This document shows positions 46,960 to 59,400 of a stretch of DNA of 64,000 bases, piece by piece. This stretch comes from Pocillopora verrucosa (lineage: Eukaryota > Cnidaria > Anthozoa > Scleractinia > Pocilloporidae): positions 17,720,512 to 17,784,511 of the forward strand of contig NC_089318.1 of the NCBI RefSeq assembly GCF_036669915.1, in the 5' to 3' direction. Position 1 is the stretch's first letter, and each line of letters opens with the position of its first letter. The notes below the pieces were generated by a model. That model was not told the origin of the DNA. It saw nothing but the letters and a program-made list of their open reading frames with translations, and searched no databases. Made by a program: the position numbers and the translations under genes.

Positions 46960-47990
46960 CATTCTGACACGTCCGGAACAGTTAGAAGGAAAATAACTTT
47001 GAAATACCTAGAAACTTCTGAGACGTCAGAAAAATTTTTGTAGAAAACAAATAAGAAAAATTCCGGACGCGTCAAAAAAATTTTTGAAGAAAATAAATGA
47101 GAAAATTCTGACGCGTCACGAAAGCTTTGAAAGAAAATTAATGAGAAAAATAGGACGCGTCAGAAAAAACTTTGGTAGAAAATAAATGAGGAAATTCTGA
47201 AGCGTCAGGATAAATTTTGTAGAAAATGAGAAAAATTTCGGACTCGTCAGGATAACTCTTGTAGAAAATAAACGAGAAAAATTTCGGACGCGTGAGAAAT
47301 ATTTTTGTAGAAAATAAATGAGGAAATTCTGAAGCGTCAGGATAAATTTTGTAGAAAATGAGAGAAATTTCGGACTCGTCAGGATAACTCTTGTAGAAAA
47401 TAAATGAGAAAAATTTCGGACGCGTGAGAAATATTTTTGTAGAAAATAAATGAGAAAAATTTCGGACTCGTCGGGATAGCTTTTGTAGGAAATAAATGAG
47501 AAAAATTCCAGAAGCTTCAGAAAAATTTTTGAAGAAAAAAAATGAACAATTTCGAACGCGTCACAAAAATTTTTGTAGAAAACAAATGAGAAAAATTTCG
47601 GATGCGTCAGAAAATTCTTTGTAGAAAATAAATGAGAACAATTTCGGACGCATCGGAAAAACTTTGGAAGAAAATAAATAATAACAATTTTGGACACCCC
47701 GGAGAATCTTTGAAAAAAAATAAATGAGAAAATTCTGACGGGTCACAAAAATTTTTGTAGAAAATAAATGAAAACATTTCGGACGCCTCAGCGAAATTTT
47801 TGTAGAAAATAGATGAGAAAAATTCCGGACTTGTCAGACAATTTTTGAAGAAAATAAATGAGAAAATTCTCAAGCGTAAAAAAAGTCTTTGTAGAAAATA
47901 AACGACAAAAATTCCGGACGCTTCGGAAAAACTTTTGAAGGAAATAAATGAAGAGAAATTTCGAACGCGTCCGACAGATTTTGATATTAT
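46960..47990 (-). repeat. Minisatellite with palindromic ACGCGT core, array 3 (inverted)
   Basis: About 22-24 units of 40-48 bp, in opposite orientation to arrays 1 and 2. Within it a three-unit higher-order block (GAAGCGTCAGG, GACTCGTCAGG and GACGCGTGAG variants, about 131 bp) is repeated at about 47186-47316 and 47317-47449. Confidence 0.92.
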
Positions 47991-48299
47991 TCACACTCTT
48001 TTCAAAACTCGCGGGTGAGACGTTGCGAAAAGTTCAAATTGCCTTGAAATCAAGGTTGTTTTCAAAATGTGTCAAAACTGTTTTTTTAAATCAAGGTTGA
48101 CTTCAAATCAAGGTAAAATTCATGAGTTGCCTTGAAATCAAGGTTGTTTTCAAAATGTGTCAAAACTGTTTTTCTAAATTAAGGTTGACTTCAAATCAAG
48201 GTAAAATTCATGAGTTGCCTTGAAATCAAGGTTGTTTTCAAAATGCGCCAGAACGCGCTTTTTATAACTACTTAGGGTCATAAAAATGATCTCGTCTCA

Positions 48300-48506
48300 A
48301 TGATGCCTGGAAGCCTCTCCATAGTTCGCCGGCCATCTGAACTCCTCATTCCTCACTCCTCACCCGAACACTTGTCAAGGTGTGAGCTGATCACTTTTCA
48401 AGCTAAAGATGTGTGCAAAATTTGTCACTTACTGCACTTACCAAAGTTTTCCACTTCTTTGTTTTTCCTCTTACTTAGTTGTAAGTTAGCGTATAAAATA
48501 TCATGA
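48300..48506 (+). other. 68-codon ORF, duplicon copy 4
   Basis: Copy of the recurrent frame MMPGSLSIVRRPSELL. The end is changed by a small deletion relative to 16119-16322. Coding status unknown. Confidence 0.2.
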
Positions 48507-50513
48507 TTTTGTGAAATGTTTTTGTAGAAACACTATTTTTACCAATTATTTTTGTTATAATTAATCATTCATACATTGCTGAAAAAGGAGACTAATTATG
48601 GCAACTTAGCTTTGTAAACGTTATCTGGTCAAGGTATAGAGTATCACTGAAATTTGAGATTCTTTAGTTTTAAGATGTCGATAGGAAGTACTGTTTAAAA
48701 ATTTTTATTTTTCTGTTACATGTATAAGTTAGCAATGATTATTTCATACCATTCATATAATTCGCATTATTTCATTTCTCGTAACGATGAGTTAAAACTC
48801 AAATTATATTATTACCTGTCACTAAATAGTAAACACAATTTTGCTTTAATTATAGAGAATTAATTATGGTGTTAATTTGACATTAACACTCCTTAGTATT
48901 TATCTTTGTTTAGTAACTAAGCAGTATTAAACAATGATGGTTTTTTATAGCCCCTTTTAATATTAATAACAAAAAGAATCTGAGGTGCAGAGTTAAGTTT
49001 TAACTTTTTTCACTCTGCCTGTTTCCATGAGGGCCCTGCTTGTTTCGTACGTTTTATTAAATGTACATCTTGCATAAGTGTATTTTTCTGGACTAAATAT
49101 TCATTAATATCTGAATCAGAAATCTTATATTTAAACAGGAATATTTGGGAAGTTTTTTCAACCCAGCTTCACAAATATTTATGAAATTATCAGTATTGAG
49201 CTGTCGTGTGCGCACCCTGTAAAGACATTAGGACCTTTCGAACAGTCGGCCTCTATTAAATTGAATACCCTTTTCTTATTATCTAAATAGGAGTATCTAC
49301 ATTTCTAGGTAGACAAACAAAAGTGCAGTCCTGAATCAAGTAATTTAGCAATAACCGCACAAACTAACCCTTTCCTATTTTAGTACACGCATTTTATTTC
49401 AAATACTTGAGTTATCACTGAAATCGGAAATTCTTTATTTTCACGATATTGATGGGAAGTATTGTTTCATATTTTTGTTTAACTGTAACAAGTAAGCAAT
49501 TATTTCACATCATTCATATAATTCGTATTATTTCGTATCTCATAACGTTATGTTAACACTCAAGTTATTACCAATCACTAAACAGTGGACGTGATAAGTA
49601 AACACAATTTTGCTTTAATTGCAGTGCATGTTTATCGAAGCGTTCATTTCATTTGAATTAGACTGCTTTCATTATATAATTCATAATACTCGTTTGTAAT
49701 GGAAAATTTCCGAATTCCCCAGGGTTAACTTTTTTAGCTATGACAACTGTCAAACCTCAAGAGTAAAAATAGTAATGTTTTCCAGCACATAAGCAGACAA
49801 CCATTTCCTGTTTCCTAGATGCGACTGATGCCTCTTACATGTTTGACCATCTGCAAATTAAGGTTTAATCAATTTTTTGTTATGTACAGATGTCAATTTT
49901 ACATTCGATTATTCAACAATCCTGACCGCGTAAAAGGAGATAAACCATTGCATTCGTTCAGTTCTTCGCGGAGAGCTAACCTATAACGAAGAGTCACTAC
50001 AAAGTCAGTAACGGAGGAAACTGAACGACGACGTCCCAACGGAGTAAGTAACGCTTGCAAGTTTTCTTCTTTTCGTGTTTGATGCAAGATGCTATTATCG
50101 GAGACGCATCGAAAAATCTTTTTTCGTTTGAGAAGTTTTATTTCCTTTTAATCCTCGTACGCTGTCCATGAGCATTCTAACTCACAAATCTGAACATTGA
50201 GAGAGGGATCTTTTCAAAGCCGGATTCTTACAAATTTTTCGCTGAAGGGATAGTTTAAAGAGTCTAGCTAATCCAGTTCTCTCACAAATCCTGGCATTTT
50301 CAAAATCATCGATAATTTGCAGAAAGTAAGAGCGAGCATTGCGAGTAAATTGTCTTGCTTGGAAACTCAACAAAGTGAACGAGGACTCGAACCCAAAACC
50401 GCCCAACCCATATGAATATCAGAATAATTCCTTCAAAACTTGTTGCAGGATCATTTCATTCATATTAACTTCTGAATTCGTTGTTTTTTTGTTTCTTTCT
50501 TTTTCAGAAGAAA

Positions 50514-52692
50514 ATGAAGAGCCTTGTCTTGTTTTTGATAACTTTGGCTCTGGCCAAGTCACTTCCACTCGAGACCGATCAGAACACCGAAGTCGCGCTG
50601 AACGAGCACGAGAAGATTGGTAAGTGTTTCAGTTTTTATCAGTTTTATTAGAATCTACCTCAGGTCTAACACGATGTGCAACATCCAACAATACTTTCGC
50701 TAATCAGACTTCTACTATTTTTAAATCAGTTTCCTCTTCCTTTTTTTGCACCTCTTCTTTTAGTTAAAGGAGGGGCCAGCGATCTTTGGCGCACGCAGCT
50801 CTTTTAACATAATAAAACGATCTATTTTTTCCCTTTTAATATATTTTTGCTTGTCTTATTCCTTCGCATTTCTGGCAAAGCTCAATATAATATAGAGTGT
50901 TAAAATTTTATTTTAAATATACTCATTTTCCACAAGAAAATCAGCGTGATCCCATCCTCTCTTGTTTTTTAGAAATACCTGTTTTCGATTTCGAGGTATC
51001 AGATACAGCTGATAAGCTTGAAATTGCTGAAAGAGGTGAGTCCGTCATAATCTGTCGATGATTGCAAAGGTTTTTTTTTCTTTACTTTTTCAAGGTAATA
51101 CAAAATATCGTGTTTTACAATGTTGCTGTGAGTTGTTCTCAGTGGACTGTCTCCCCATCAATAATATTCTGCATGCACTAGTTCATGCCTAGCTTCGATA
51201 AGTGCTTCATTAATTGGGGCTTGTGAAGTGATGCGCAAAGCTTTCGGAGCTTGTTGCCTGTTTTGAAAAGAACGGAATGACAAGTCGTTACTAAATTTCA
51301 TTTGAATACACTCATTTTGCAGCGAAACCTGATTAGCTCTGTTTCTAGGTGCGAACGTTCTTACTGTAACTAATTGCAAGGCATTCCCATTTCCTTTAAC
51401 CGTGCTGAAATTTCCATTATGAGCAGAAAGCAAAGCCCTTCCCGTTTCCCAATCTCAAGTGAAAAGGCTCCTAAGTGAGTTTCCTTCCCTCTCAAATCTC
51501 GCCACCGACAGGAGCGCAACTGGCGCAAGAGCGTGCCCTATTCAAAAGTTAGTTCAGATAACAATAAATGCGAGACCTCTATAGTTCTCTGTGTATCCCA
51601 AGTAATGCTACTGGCCCTTAACGAAGCCCCAACCATAAAACAAGGATGTTCAATTACGTGGATTTTTTGTTTGCCCATGTTTTCGAGTTTTGATTAAGTT
51701 GTAGAAGTGGATGTGCTTGAAGTCAAAATTTCACTTCTTAAAACGGTACGATGTGAACGTCCAGAACATCCTAGTAATAAGAGGACATATAAATTTTATC
51801 ATGAGGTAGGATAAGGCTTTGAATTAAATTTGGAGGGAAGCGGAAAGATTTCACTTTCGTAAAAAAAAAAAAAAAAGGACATTTTGAAGGACAGAATGAC
51901 CAATTTGTCTCCCACGGGACCTCAATCAAAAAACAGACAAATCAGTCTTGAGTCCAAAGGAAATTTATTTTGAAGCTAACCTCATAAAGTGTAATTCAGA
52001 TGCCAAGTTTCCAGGATATCCGTGAGATGAACGAAACATTTTATGAGGATCTTAGAGAGAGAGCGTCTTAAAATACATGTGTTTGCTGGTAATATTTGAC
52101 GTTGTTGAAATCTTAACTCATAGGTATTTGCGAGGGAATATATGCCATTGTAAACGTCGAAACAAAGCGCCTCTTGTTCCAGGACGGCCCTAAAATAAAA
52201 GGGTCTCGTGGAGCAGAAAAGGGGTGGAAGGCTAGTTCAGGCTTCGAAGCACCAGCTGTTGTCGGCGCTGATGCAAATTACTACAATCGAGCTCTTTGGA
52301 AGATCATTCCTCAAGGTGGTGACAAATACTTGATCGAAAACTTGGAGACGAAAAGGTACTTGTTTCAAGATGGCCCTGTCATGAAAGGGCCTCGTGGAGC
52401 AGAAAAGGGGTGGGCGGCTAGTTCAGGCTTCAAAGCACCTGCTGTTGTCGGAGCTGATGCCAACTACTACAATCGAGCCATCTGGATGATTACTCCACTA
52501 AGTGATGGCAAGTACTTCATTGAAAACATCTTCACGAAGAGGCTCGTGTTTCAAACCGGTCAACCGATTGAAGGGAAGCGTGGAGCAGAAAAGGGGTGGA
52601 AGGCTAGTTCGGGCTTCGAAGCACCTGCTGTTGTCGGTGCTGATGCCAACTACTACAACCGAGCCTACTGGATACTACACAAAGTGCGTTAG
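50514..52692 (+). CDS. Secreted three-repeat (beta-trefoil-like?) protein, copy 4
   Basis: Three exons fit: 50514-50619 (ATG), 50973-51035 and 52124-52692, phase-1 introns, 245 aa. The leader MKSLVLFLITLALA is followed by a linker ending EVSDTADKLEIAERG. The first repeat starts GICEGIYAIVNVETKRLLFQ, so this copy alone has a Cys at that position. Three 62-residue repeats follow. The middle of repeat 3 (GAEKGWKASSGFEAPAVVGA) is identical to repeat 1 and unlike repeat 3 of the other copies, which points to internal gene conversion. An acceptor TTTTTCAG just before the ATG supports a 5'-UTR intron. A poly(A) signal is at 52822-52827. The gene looks intact. Confidence 0.88.
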
Positions 52693-52974
52693 ACTGATTA
52701 AAAAAAACGTGCCAACAACGTTAAGGGTAGCAGTTATAATGGAACTGTTAGTAGCTTTTCCTGGGTTGTAGGGCAAGTTTGTCAAATATTTAAACTTCAA
52801 GCTTTTGACTGTAGTGTGAAAAATAAAGGCACAAATTAAAAGAGATGATCTAGTTTGCATGGATCTATAATCGAAGACAGTTGATGAAGAAGGAAGTCAA
52901 GGGATAAGAAATTAATTCTTTCTTCCCATCCCCTTGTTAACTTATATTACGACCAGTTTTCATAGGCGAATTTC

Positions 52975-53470
52975 AATGATTTACATCAACGTATTTAGAC
53001 TTTACTGGACAAAAATGTAGCAAAATGCCCCTATGTGCTTCGTGGTTTGTAACTCGTTTCCACATGAATTCGAATCGACCATGCCAAACCAACCTCCCCT
53101 CGTACCAAACCTTACCCTGGACTTCGAATTGGAAACACACAGTCATTTGCTGGAAAGCCAATTATCCCAATAGGAGCACCAGTTTTGTCGTTCCACTTGC
53201 TGTGGCAGTTAAATCCTTGCCAAAAACCAAACGAATTATTCGGCTTATTCATTTTAATATTCCAAGGAATGAGACTTGTGTCTTGGCTAAAGCGGTACGC
53301 TTTTAACCGTTACCCTTACTTCTTGCATGACTCATAAAGCTAGAATTAGTTGTAGTAGTTAAGCGATCCATAAAGTCCATATAAAACATCATAAGGTGGC
53401 CAAACAGAGCCAGTTTCATTGCCATCAGGACTATGTTGAAGTGGGAATGGTTTCCACCCAACTGATTAAC
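52975..53470 (-). repeat. Reversed fragment of the 89-codon-ORF block
   Basis: It matches 9050-9560 in reverse. The ORF is disrupted by about 16 extra bases (TGTGTGTTTCCAATTC-like) after PAND, so the first part and the last 60 codons lie in different frames. Confidence 0.8.
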
Positions 53471-53659
53471 TATGCCAAGTACATACTAAATTATGGGGTG
53501 TGTTTGTAAAGTTTTGTCAATTATGGACCACTGGTCGGTTGGTTACATGGTTGTCTCATAGTGCACCCTCAGGCCCAGCGTTCCGATGAGAATTCAACGA
53601 CAAAATCAGCGTTTAGTTTATAACCTTCCGTCACTGAAAAATATTTATCATCAGTATAT

Positions 53660-53864
53660 CTGTCCTTTCTCTTGTAGCATTTAAGTGCCTCATCAACTCC
53701 GGGAACAAAACTCCGAAGCTGAGTGTAAAGCTAAGACTGATTGCATCACTCACGGCTGCTGAAATACACACGACCCTTGACCACGGTGTATCTTGGAACC
53801 TTTTACCGCTAAAGAAACGCTTCAGCTTTTTAAAAGCGTTTTCAATGCCCTTTTCTCCATCCAT
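53660..53864 (-). pseudogene. Orphan SLC16-like exon 1 with destroyed donor
   Basis: From ATG at 53864 the frame reads MDGEKGIENAFKKLKRFF, then VVCISAAVSDAISLSFTLSF and GVLFPELMRHLNATRERT. It is 205 nt against 199 in the intact gene (two extra codons). The splice donor is AT instead of GT (GGACAG/ATATAC), and no exon 2 follows downstream on this strand. Non-functional relic. Confidence 0.85.
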
Positions 53865-53999
53865 TTGAGTTAGATTTTCCCAAGTCTCCTTAAGAGAACT
53901 CAGTCGAGTTACTAAAATTAACTCGGGCGAAAAAATGGCGTGAACTCCGAGCATGCGCCTCTGTATTCAAATAAAGCCATTCCATGTACTTCACAACAA

Positions 54000-54839
54000 C
54001 ATCACGCCTGGAGCTAATTTTGACTAAGGTATTAAGTCCAATATTTAAATTTGATCACGTTTTCTGCAAACCGGGTTTATATGTCCTTATGTTTAGGCAG
54101 CATATAGCATGATGTATGAAGTTTTAATATAACGCTCCCTCTGATTGGTTAAGACAGTGTGCTTTGTTAGAGAACAGAAGAAACATTTGGGCATTCTTAT
54201 GTATTCTCCATCTTAAGTATACTCGTGCTCTCTGGTGGAGAGGGACTGGTGAGGTCCCTGCAGCTGGTATAACCTCGCTATTCTAGCTGTTGCGGAATAA
54301 GTACTTAATGACTGGCCTAGACGTGATATTTGTTTTCACGACACCTTTAATATTTTCATAGCGAAACCTCAAGTGTCATCCTATGGGTTGTCACCCAGGT
54401 CACACATGGGTGATATTTGCGGTGGTTTTGATTTGCTGACCCTATTTTCCAGCCTATTCATAAGCACAGACTACTTAATGAAGAATTCCAAGCCAAACGT
54501 GTTGTAATGTCATCTACTTATGGGCGGATTAACAAAAACTTGACCTTGACCGGATAAAAAGGCCTCTTGAGGCAGGTTTCATATACTCGAAGATCGTCTC
54601 GTGTGTTCATAAGCCGCTGGATAGTCTAGACAAAATTATGATAAAAAGTTATTCAGAGAGGGTAGCTAAGCGTTTACATGTGACGTGTTTAAAGTCTAAA
54701 ATTAATATGTGACGCATGAATTTTAAAAAAGGTGCGAGAGTGATTCGTGAATATATGAACTAGCGAATCAGTGAGTTGTTTCTTTCATATAGATCACAAA
54801 ATGTACAAGCGACTCACGTGATTATTTTTCCATTGTAAC
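54000..54839. other. SLC16 upstream-flank copy, no gene
   Basis: Positions 54000-54530 match the flank upstream of the intact SLC16 gene (60730-61070). Positions 54780-54839 match 33850-33915. No coding sequence seen. Confidence 0.6.
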
Positions 54840-54852
54840 TTCAACAAAACTA

Positions 54853-55572
54853 TGATATTAAGAGATCCTCGCAGCTAAGAACACTACTGAAACTAGTAGT
54901 TGTAAATAGGACCTGAAAAAAATTCAGGCCCGTACGGGATTTAAACCCATGACCTCTGCGATACCGGTGCAGCGCTCTACCAATTGAGCTAACAAGCCAA
55001 CTGGGAGCTGGTCAATGAATTGGGTACAAATAAACATCCAAGTGAATGACGATTTTAGATATGAAAATTCACCGCAGTGCAAATATGTGAATTTTCATAT
55101 CTAAAATCGTCATTCACTTGGATGTTTATTTGTTGGCTTGTTAGCTCAATTGGTAGAGCGCTGCACCGGTATCGCAGAGGTCATGGGTTCAAATCCCGTA
55201 CGGGCCTGAATTTTTTTCAGGTCCTATTTACAACTACTAGTTTCAGTAGTGTTCTTAGCTGCGAGGATCTCTTAATATCATCTCTCCACCGCAGTGCAAA
55301 TATGTGAATTTTCATATCTAAAATCGTCATTAACTTGGATGTTTATTTGTACCCAATTCATTGACCAGCTCCCAGTTGGCTTGTTAGCTCAATTGGTAGA
55401 GCGCTGCACCGGTATCGCAGAGGTCATGGGTTTAAATCCCGTACGGGCCTGAATTTTTTTCAGGTCCTATTTACAACTACTAGTTTCAGTAGTGTTCTTA
55501 GCTGCGAGGATCTCTTAGTATCATCTCTCCACCGCAGTGCAAATATGTGAATTTTCATATCTAAAATCGTCA
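54853..55572. mobile_element. Palindromic trimer of a tRNA-Thr-like SINE
   Basis: Three copies of a roughly 246-bp unit occur, the first inverted and the next two in tandem. The tRNA-like parts are at about 54936-55010 (-), 55133-55207 (+) and 55379-55453 (+). They fold with acceptor GGCTTGT/ACGGGCC, D stem GCTC/GAGC and a B box GGTTCAAATCC. The anticodon would be GGT, but base 33 is C and the anticodon stem has a mismatch, so they are SINE heads rather than genes. The inverted pair meets at a 14-base centre (CGCAGTGCAAATAT). The cluster is flanked by TTCAACAAAACTA at 54840-54852 and 55573-55585. Confidence 0.82.
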
Positions 55573-55585
55573 TTCAACAAAACTA

Positions 55586-56410
55586 CTTACGCAATCGTAT
55601 CCAAGGGACCAGACCAATCATTTATCTTGAGGGGGTGGGGGAATGGAGGAATTTGGGGGATCACATGGCTTTCAGGGAGAACATAGGGGGATCAGTTGTC
55701 GCTAACAAAGTATAAAGGGGGGGGATTATGGAAACTTGACCGCAGCAGAAGACATTAAAAACAACGAAAACATTAAACAAATCTCGTAGGTTTATTATGT
55801 TGCGAACGCGCGTCGATTTCTCTCCCGTATCTCAAAATAAACAAGTCATTTTTTATTCTTCTTAAATTATGCCGTTTGTTTGGTTAAGATGGTTCGATAT
55901 AAGCATCGTTCCCTTTTTTTTGCGCTTCTATGGACCTCGACTTGGTCCCGGTCCATTGAAACGCAAAAAAAAGAACTCTGCTAATATCTAGCCATCTTGA
56001 CCTCACACTTGGTCAATAACGCATATATATCAAAAGTAAAAATTTTCAATCTCTAGAGCCCGGACTCAAGAAGGATACGGTCGAGTCTAGGTAGAAAAAA
56101 ACTCTTTCCGTTGCTTTTAACAGAAATTTTCCACAGCTGTTCCCCATGAAAATAAAGAAAGTTAAAGTACTTCACAGCTTCGTGTTAAATCATCTGATCT
56201 CCTTTGCTCATTCGTTCCTCTTATTAGCGTTTTTGCCCATAAAATTAAATCTTGTTAAAGCCAAACTAATCATATGCCATTCACCTTACATAACAAGCCT
56301 TCGATTTTAAAGGCAATGAGGCTTTTCAGTTTCACTATAAAAGACGAAAGACTTTTACTCTGAAGACATTGTTAAAGTTGCTGAAAAAGATGGGTGCGAT
56401 TATTTTTTAA
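55586..56410. other. Non-coding, includes second GGTCAAGA foldback
   Basis: It resumes the match to 33930-34560. The foldback element copy lies at 55882-56003. Positions 56040-56380 match 35990-36330. No gene. Confidence 0.6.
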
Positions 56411-59400
56411 TTAGCTCTGAGCAGGGAAATTATTGGCTGCCACATCGGCTCTTGGAGCAGTACACTTTGCTTCTTTGTCTTTCATTTCTCTTGACACTAT
56501 TGGGCTGACTCGAGACTTTTCTCGGTTGATGAAAATCAATGCAAAGGGAATCAAAAATGCAAACATCACAACACCGCCGGTCATGTAAAACGAATTTATG
56601 TAGTTCCCTGTTTGGTCTGCCATCATTCCTGTGGAAGTCAACGCAAAACCAAAGAGAGAAAGATTAGTATGAAGCATTCAGATCAAACGTTACGGAACGA
56701 AGGTGGAAAGGTTGGTGAGTTAGAGAAACGACTCTTGCAAGAGCCTGTCACTAAACTTGTAAATTATACCACAGGTTAGAGAGCGCTGTTCGATTGAGTT
56801 TTGTAAAATCCAAAAGCAGAGAATCAAAACGGCCGATCAGAAGGAGAAAAATTCCTATAAGAGAAAGTAAGCATTCAAATATAAAGAAACCAAACCGCCT
56901 AAAACACGGGAACACTGGGGCGACCAAGTCGTGATTGGTTTTAGGTTGAGGGAATGGCGAAATTTTCCAAATCAATCACAGAGCGTGGCAAAAAAAAAAA
57001 AGCAAAGCAGTCGTCGATTACTTTCCTTACTTAATTGAAATGGCTCTAGTACAAAAAAATGCAATAAATGCAGAGCGAGTCGTTTAATGATAGCCAGTTG
57101 CAGTGTGGAGGCTGCTACCACCTAAAATACAACATTTGACAGTCATCTGAATAAACAATAATGAAAAATATTTACCGAATGGAAACCTATCCCTGCTCAA
57201 GCTGTGGCTTTTCAAATGCGAGTGGCCTAAAAACTGGGAATACTTTCAATTTTTGCACGCTCATTATATTTCTGTATTTTATTTTGCACCACGACCATTT
57301 TTTTTTCGAAGCTACCTAGCATAGAAATTGTATGGGGCATTTACTGCCATGTGAAAGCCACTTATCGTGTAAACTGCGGTAAAAGCCGCAACAACACACG
57401 TGAAAAAATATAAGTTTTTTTTTCATTCATTGATAAAGACGACTTGTCTTGTCAGAAAGCGCTATTGTGTTTATAAAATGAACAAAATAATATATATGGT
57501 AACATGTAAATATGGAATTTGTTTTCTCCTGTTCAACTCGATAACTCACTCGTGAACTATCGAGTCGAATGCTCAAAGAAAAAATTGCACGTCTACAACC
57601 ACCCATGTATCATTCTCTTTACATTACATCTTTTCCCTAGCTTTGAAAGAAAGGGATCTACGTTTTCACACCGTTAGATGACAGAAATCCTTTCTTACGT
57701 AGAAAAAAAAAGCGTTGAATAACAAGTACATGATCATGCAGGCGTCTAAAGTTCAAACGAAATGGCTTTTAGGAAAGTAGCATTTAACTTCTGTGCGGAG
57801 AAATACTTACCAGCAATTGGTCCGCCAGTCGCTGCTGAAAACGAGTAAAGCAGGCATTCGATACAGAATGAAGCTGTTTTTCTTTTTTTGTCCACACAAC
57901 TAAGTAAGATGTAACACGATGTTGATATAAAAATTCCGTCGCTTGTTCCATAAGCACAGCTAAATACAACTAAGGCCCAGTATTCGGTTGCAGAAGGTAG
58001 CAGGAGGGCAGATACACCACCAATAAACAGGGACGACTGATAGACAAACACTGGGTTAATCTTTGGATATTCGCACAGTTTTCCTGACAGAATCCGTGCA
58101 AGGGATGAGGTAAGGCCAATGAAGATGAACAATCGAGAGGCACTCTGCGCCTTGATCCCAAGATCCTCACAATATTTGACCTAGTTAGGATTTATACAGA
58201 TTGTGGCTTCATAAATTTGTCAATGGAGCATACGGAGAGAAGAGGAGACGACAGAGAGAATTCCCATTATTCCACAGATCTTCAAAGTAAACGTCTTAAT
58301 TTTAAAAGGATTGTATACATTAAAAAAGGTTGCAAATTGATTTCGAGTGCAGGTCATAGAGTCAATGGTTGTCACTTGCTTGTTCCATGCGCTTAGTAAG
58401 CAGACGTGGATATGCACCTCGTCCACATTGATGGTTGGAAAAGACTGACTATTCACCTACAAAATAATGCCAGGATCCCGCGGCAATACTTGCTTAAATG
58501 CCTAGAGGCTGTGAAGACGGGGTGTATTTGGTTTTAAACTCCTGCTCAGAGGAACTGATGTTTTAACAACCGAGACCTTCCGCTTAGCACAAAACCTGAT
58601 ACAAAACGTGCATGTTGATCTTTACTGTGGCACACAAGTATTAACAAGACCATGCAAAGCTCAAGCAACTATTGAACTCATGATACAAAATACAGATTTT
58701 CTTGAATATGGACCTTCGCCCATATCGACACATTTATCAAATATTTTTTCCTTTTTAAATGACAAAAGAATTAGCTATACTATGAAAAGCTGTATACTAA
58801 CCAGATTGATGATTGGAATGAACATGCCAAAACTTCCAACTGTTATAGAAATGACTACAAAAGTGTAAACAGGAAATGTCCACACGCTGCAGTAAAAAGT
58901 GATTCTTCCCTTAATTCCTAGTTTTTGTTCCGCGTCTAAAGTTTCTGATTCCACATCCACCTCCGATGTTGTCTCTACATTTGGATTGAAATTCAAACTC
59001 AAAATGCAAACAAGAGCGAAGGTTGCCGTCATTACTCTAAATGTGTTTCTCCATCCAAACGCGTCCAAAAGAGCCTGTAGCAACGGACCGTTGTAAAGGA
59101 CACCTGCACCAGATCCTAATGCCGTTATACCAACAGCTAACGAGAGTTTTTGTTTGAAATACGTTCCAACAACCAAGAAGTAAGAGTTGTAAATGAAACA
59201 GGCCCCCATTCCGTACACCAAACCGTAAGTAAAGTACATAACAGTGAGGCTATTAGCGAAGGAAGTCGCTACCAAGCCTGCAATGCACAGGAGTCCTCCC
59301 ATAAAACATGTGATGCGACATCCAAAGTGATCACACAGATATCCAGCCAGCAAACTGGCAAACCAAACCATGGCCAGGCCGATGGAGCCAACCCAGGCTG

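Larger units (their letters stand above)
48000..52975 (+). repeat. Segmental duplicon, copy 4 (secreted-protein unit, forward)
   Basis: Same orientation as copy 1. It begins with CCTTGATTTCAAGG-type repeats (48010-48250), carries the recurrent short ORF at 48300-48506, then the AT-rich upstream direct repeats (about 48655-48850 and 49430-49625). The 5'-UTR donor GTAAGT is at 50044-50049 and the secreted-protein gene follows. The right edge is near 52970, where an 89-codon-ORF fragment follows in reverse. Confidence 0.8.

Noticed and set aside
47116-47697. 193-codon open frame on the minus strand
   Set aside because: It is translated minisatellite: the repeated FLIYFLQKF-type product follows the 40-48 bp units and their lack of stops.
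46960-47990. CRISPR-like regularly spaced repeat array
   Set aside because: Units are contiguous and degenerate with no unique spacers, and the genome is eukaryotic; this is a minisatellite.
55131-55207. Functional tRNA-Thr gene
   Set aside because: Base 33 is C, the anticodon stem has a mismatch and the segment is part of a 246-bp SINE unit in three copies.
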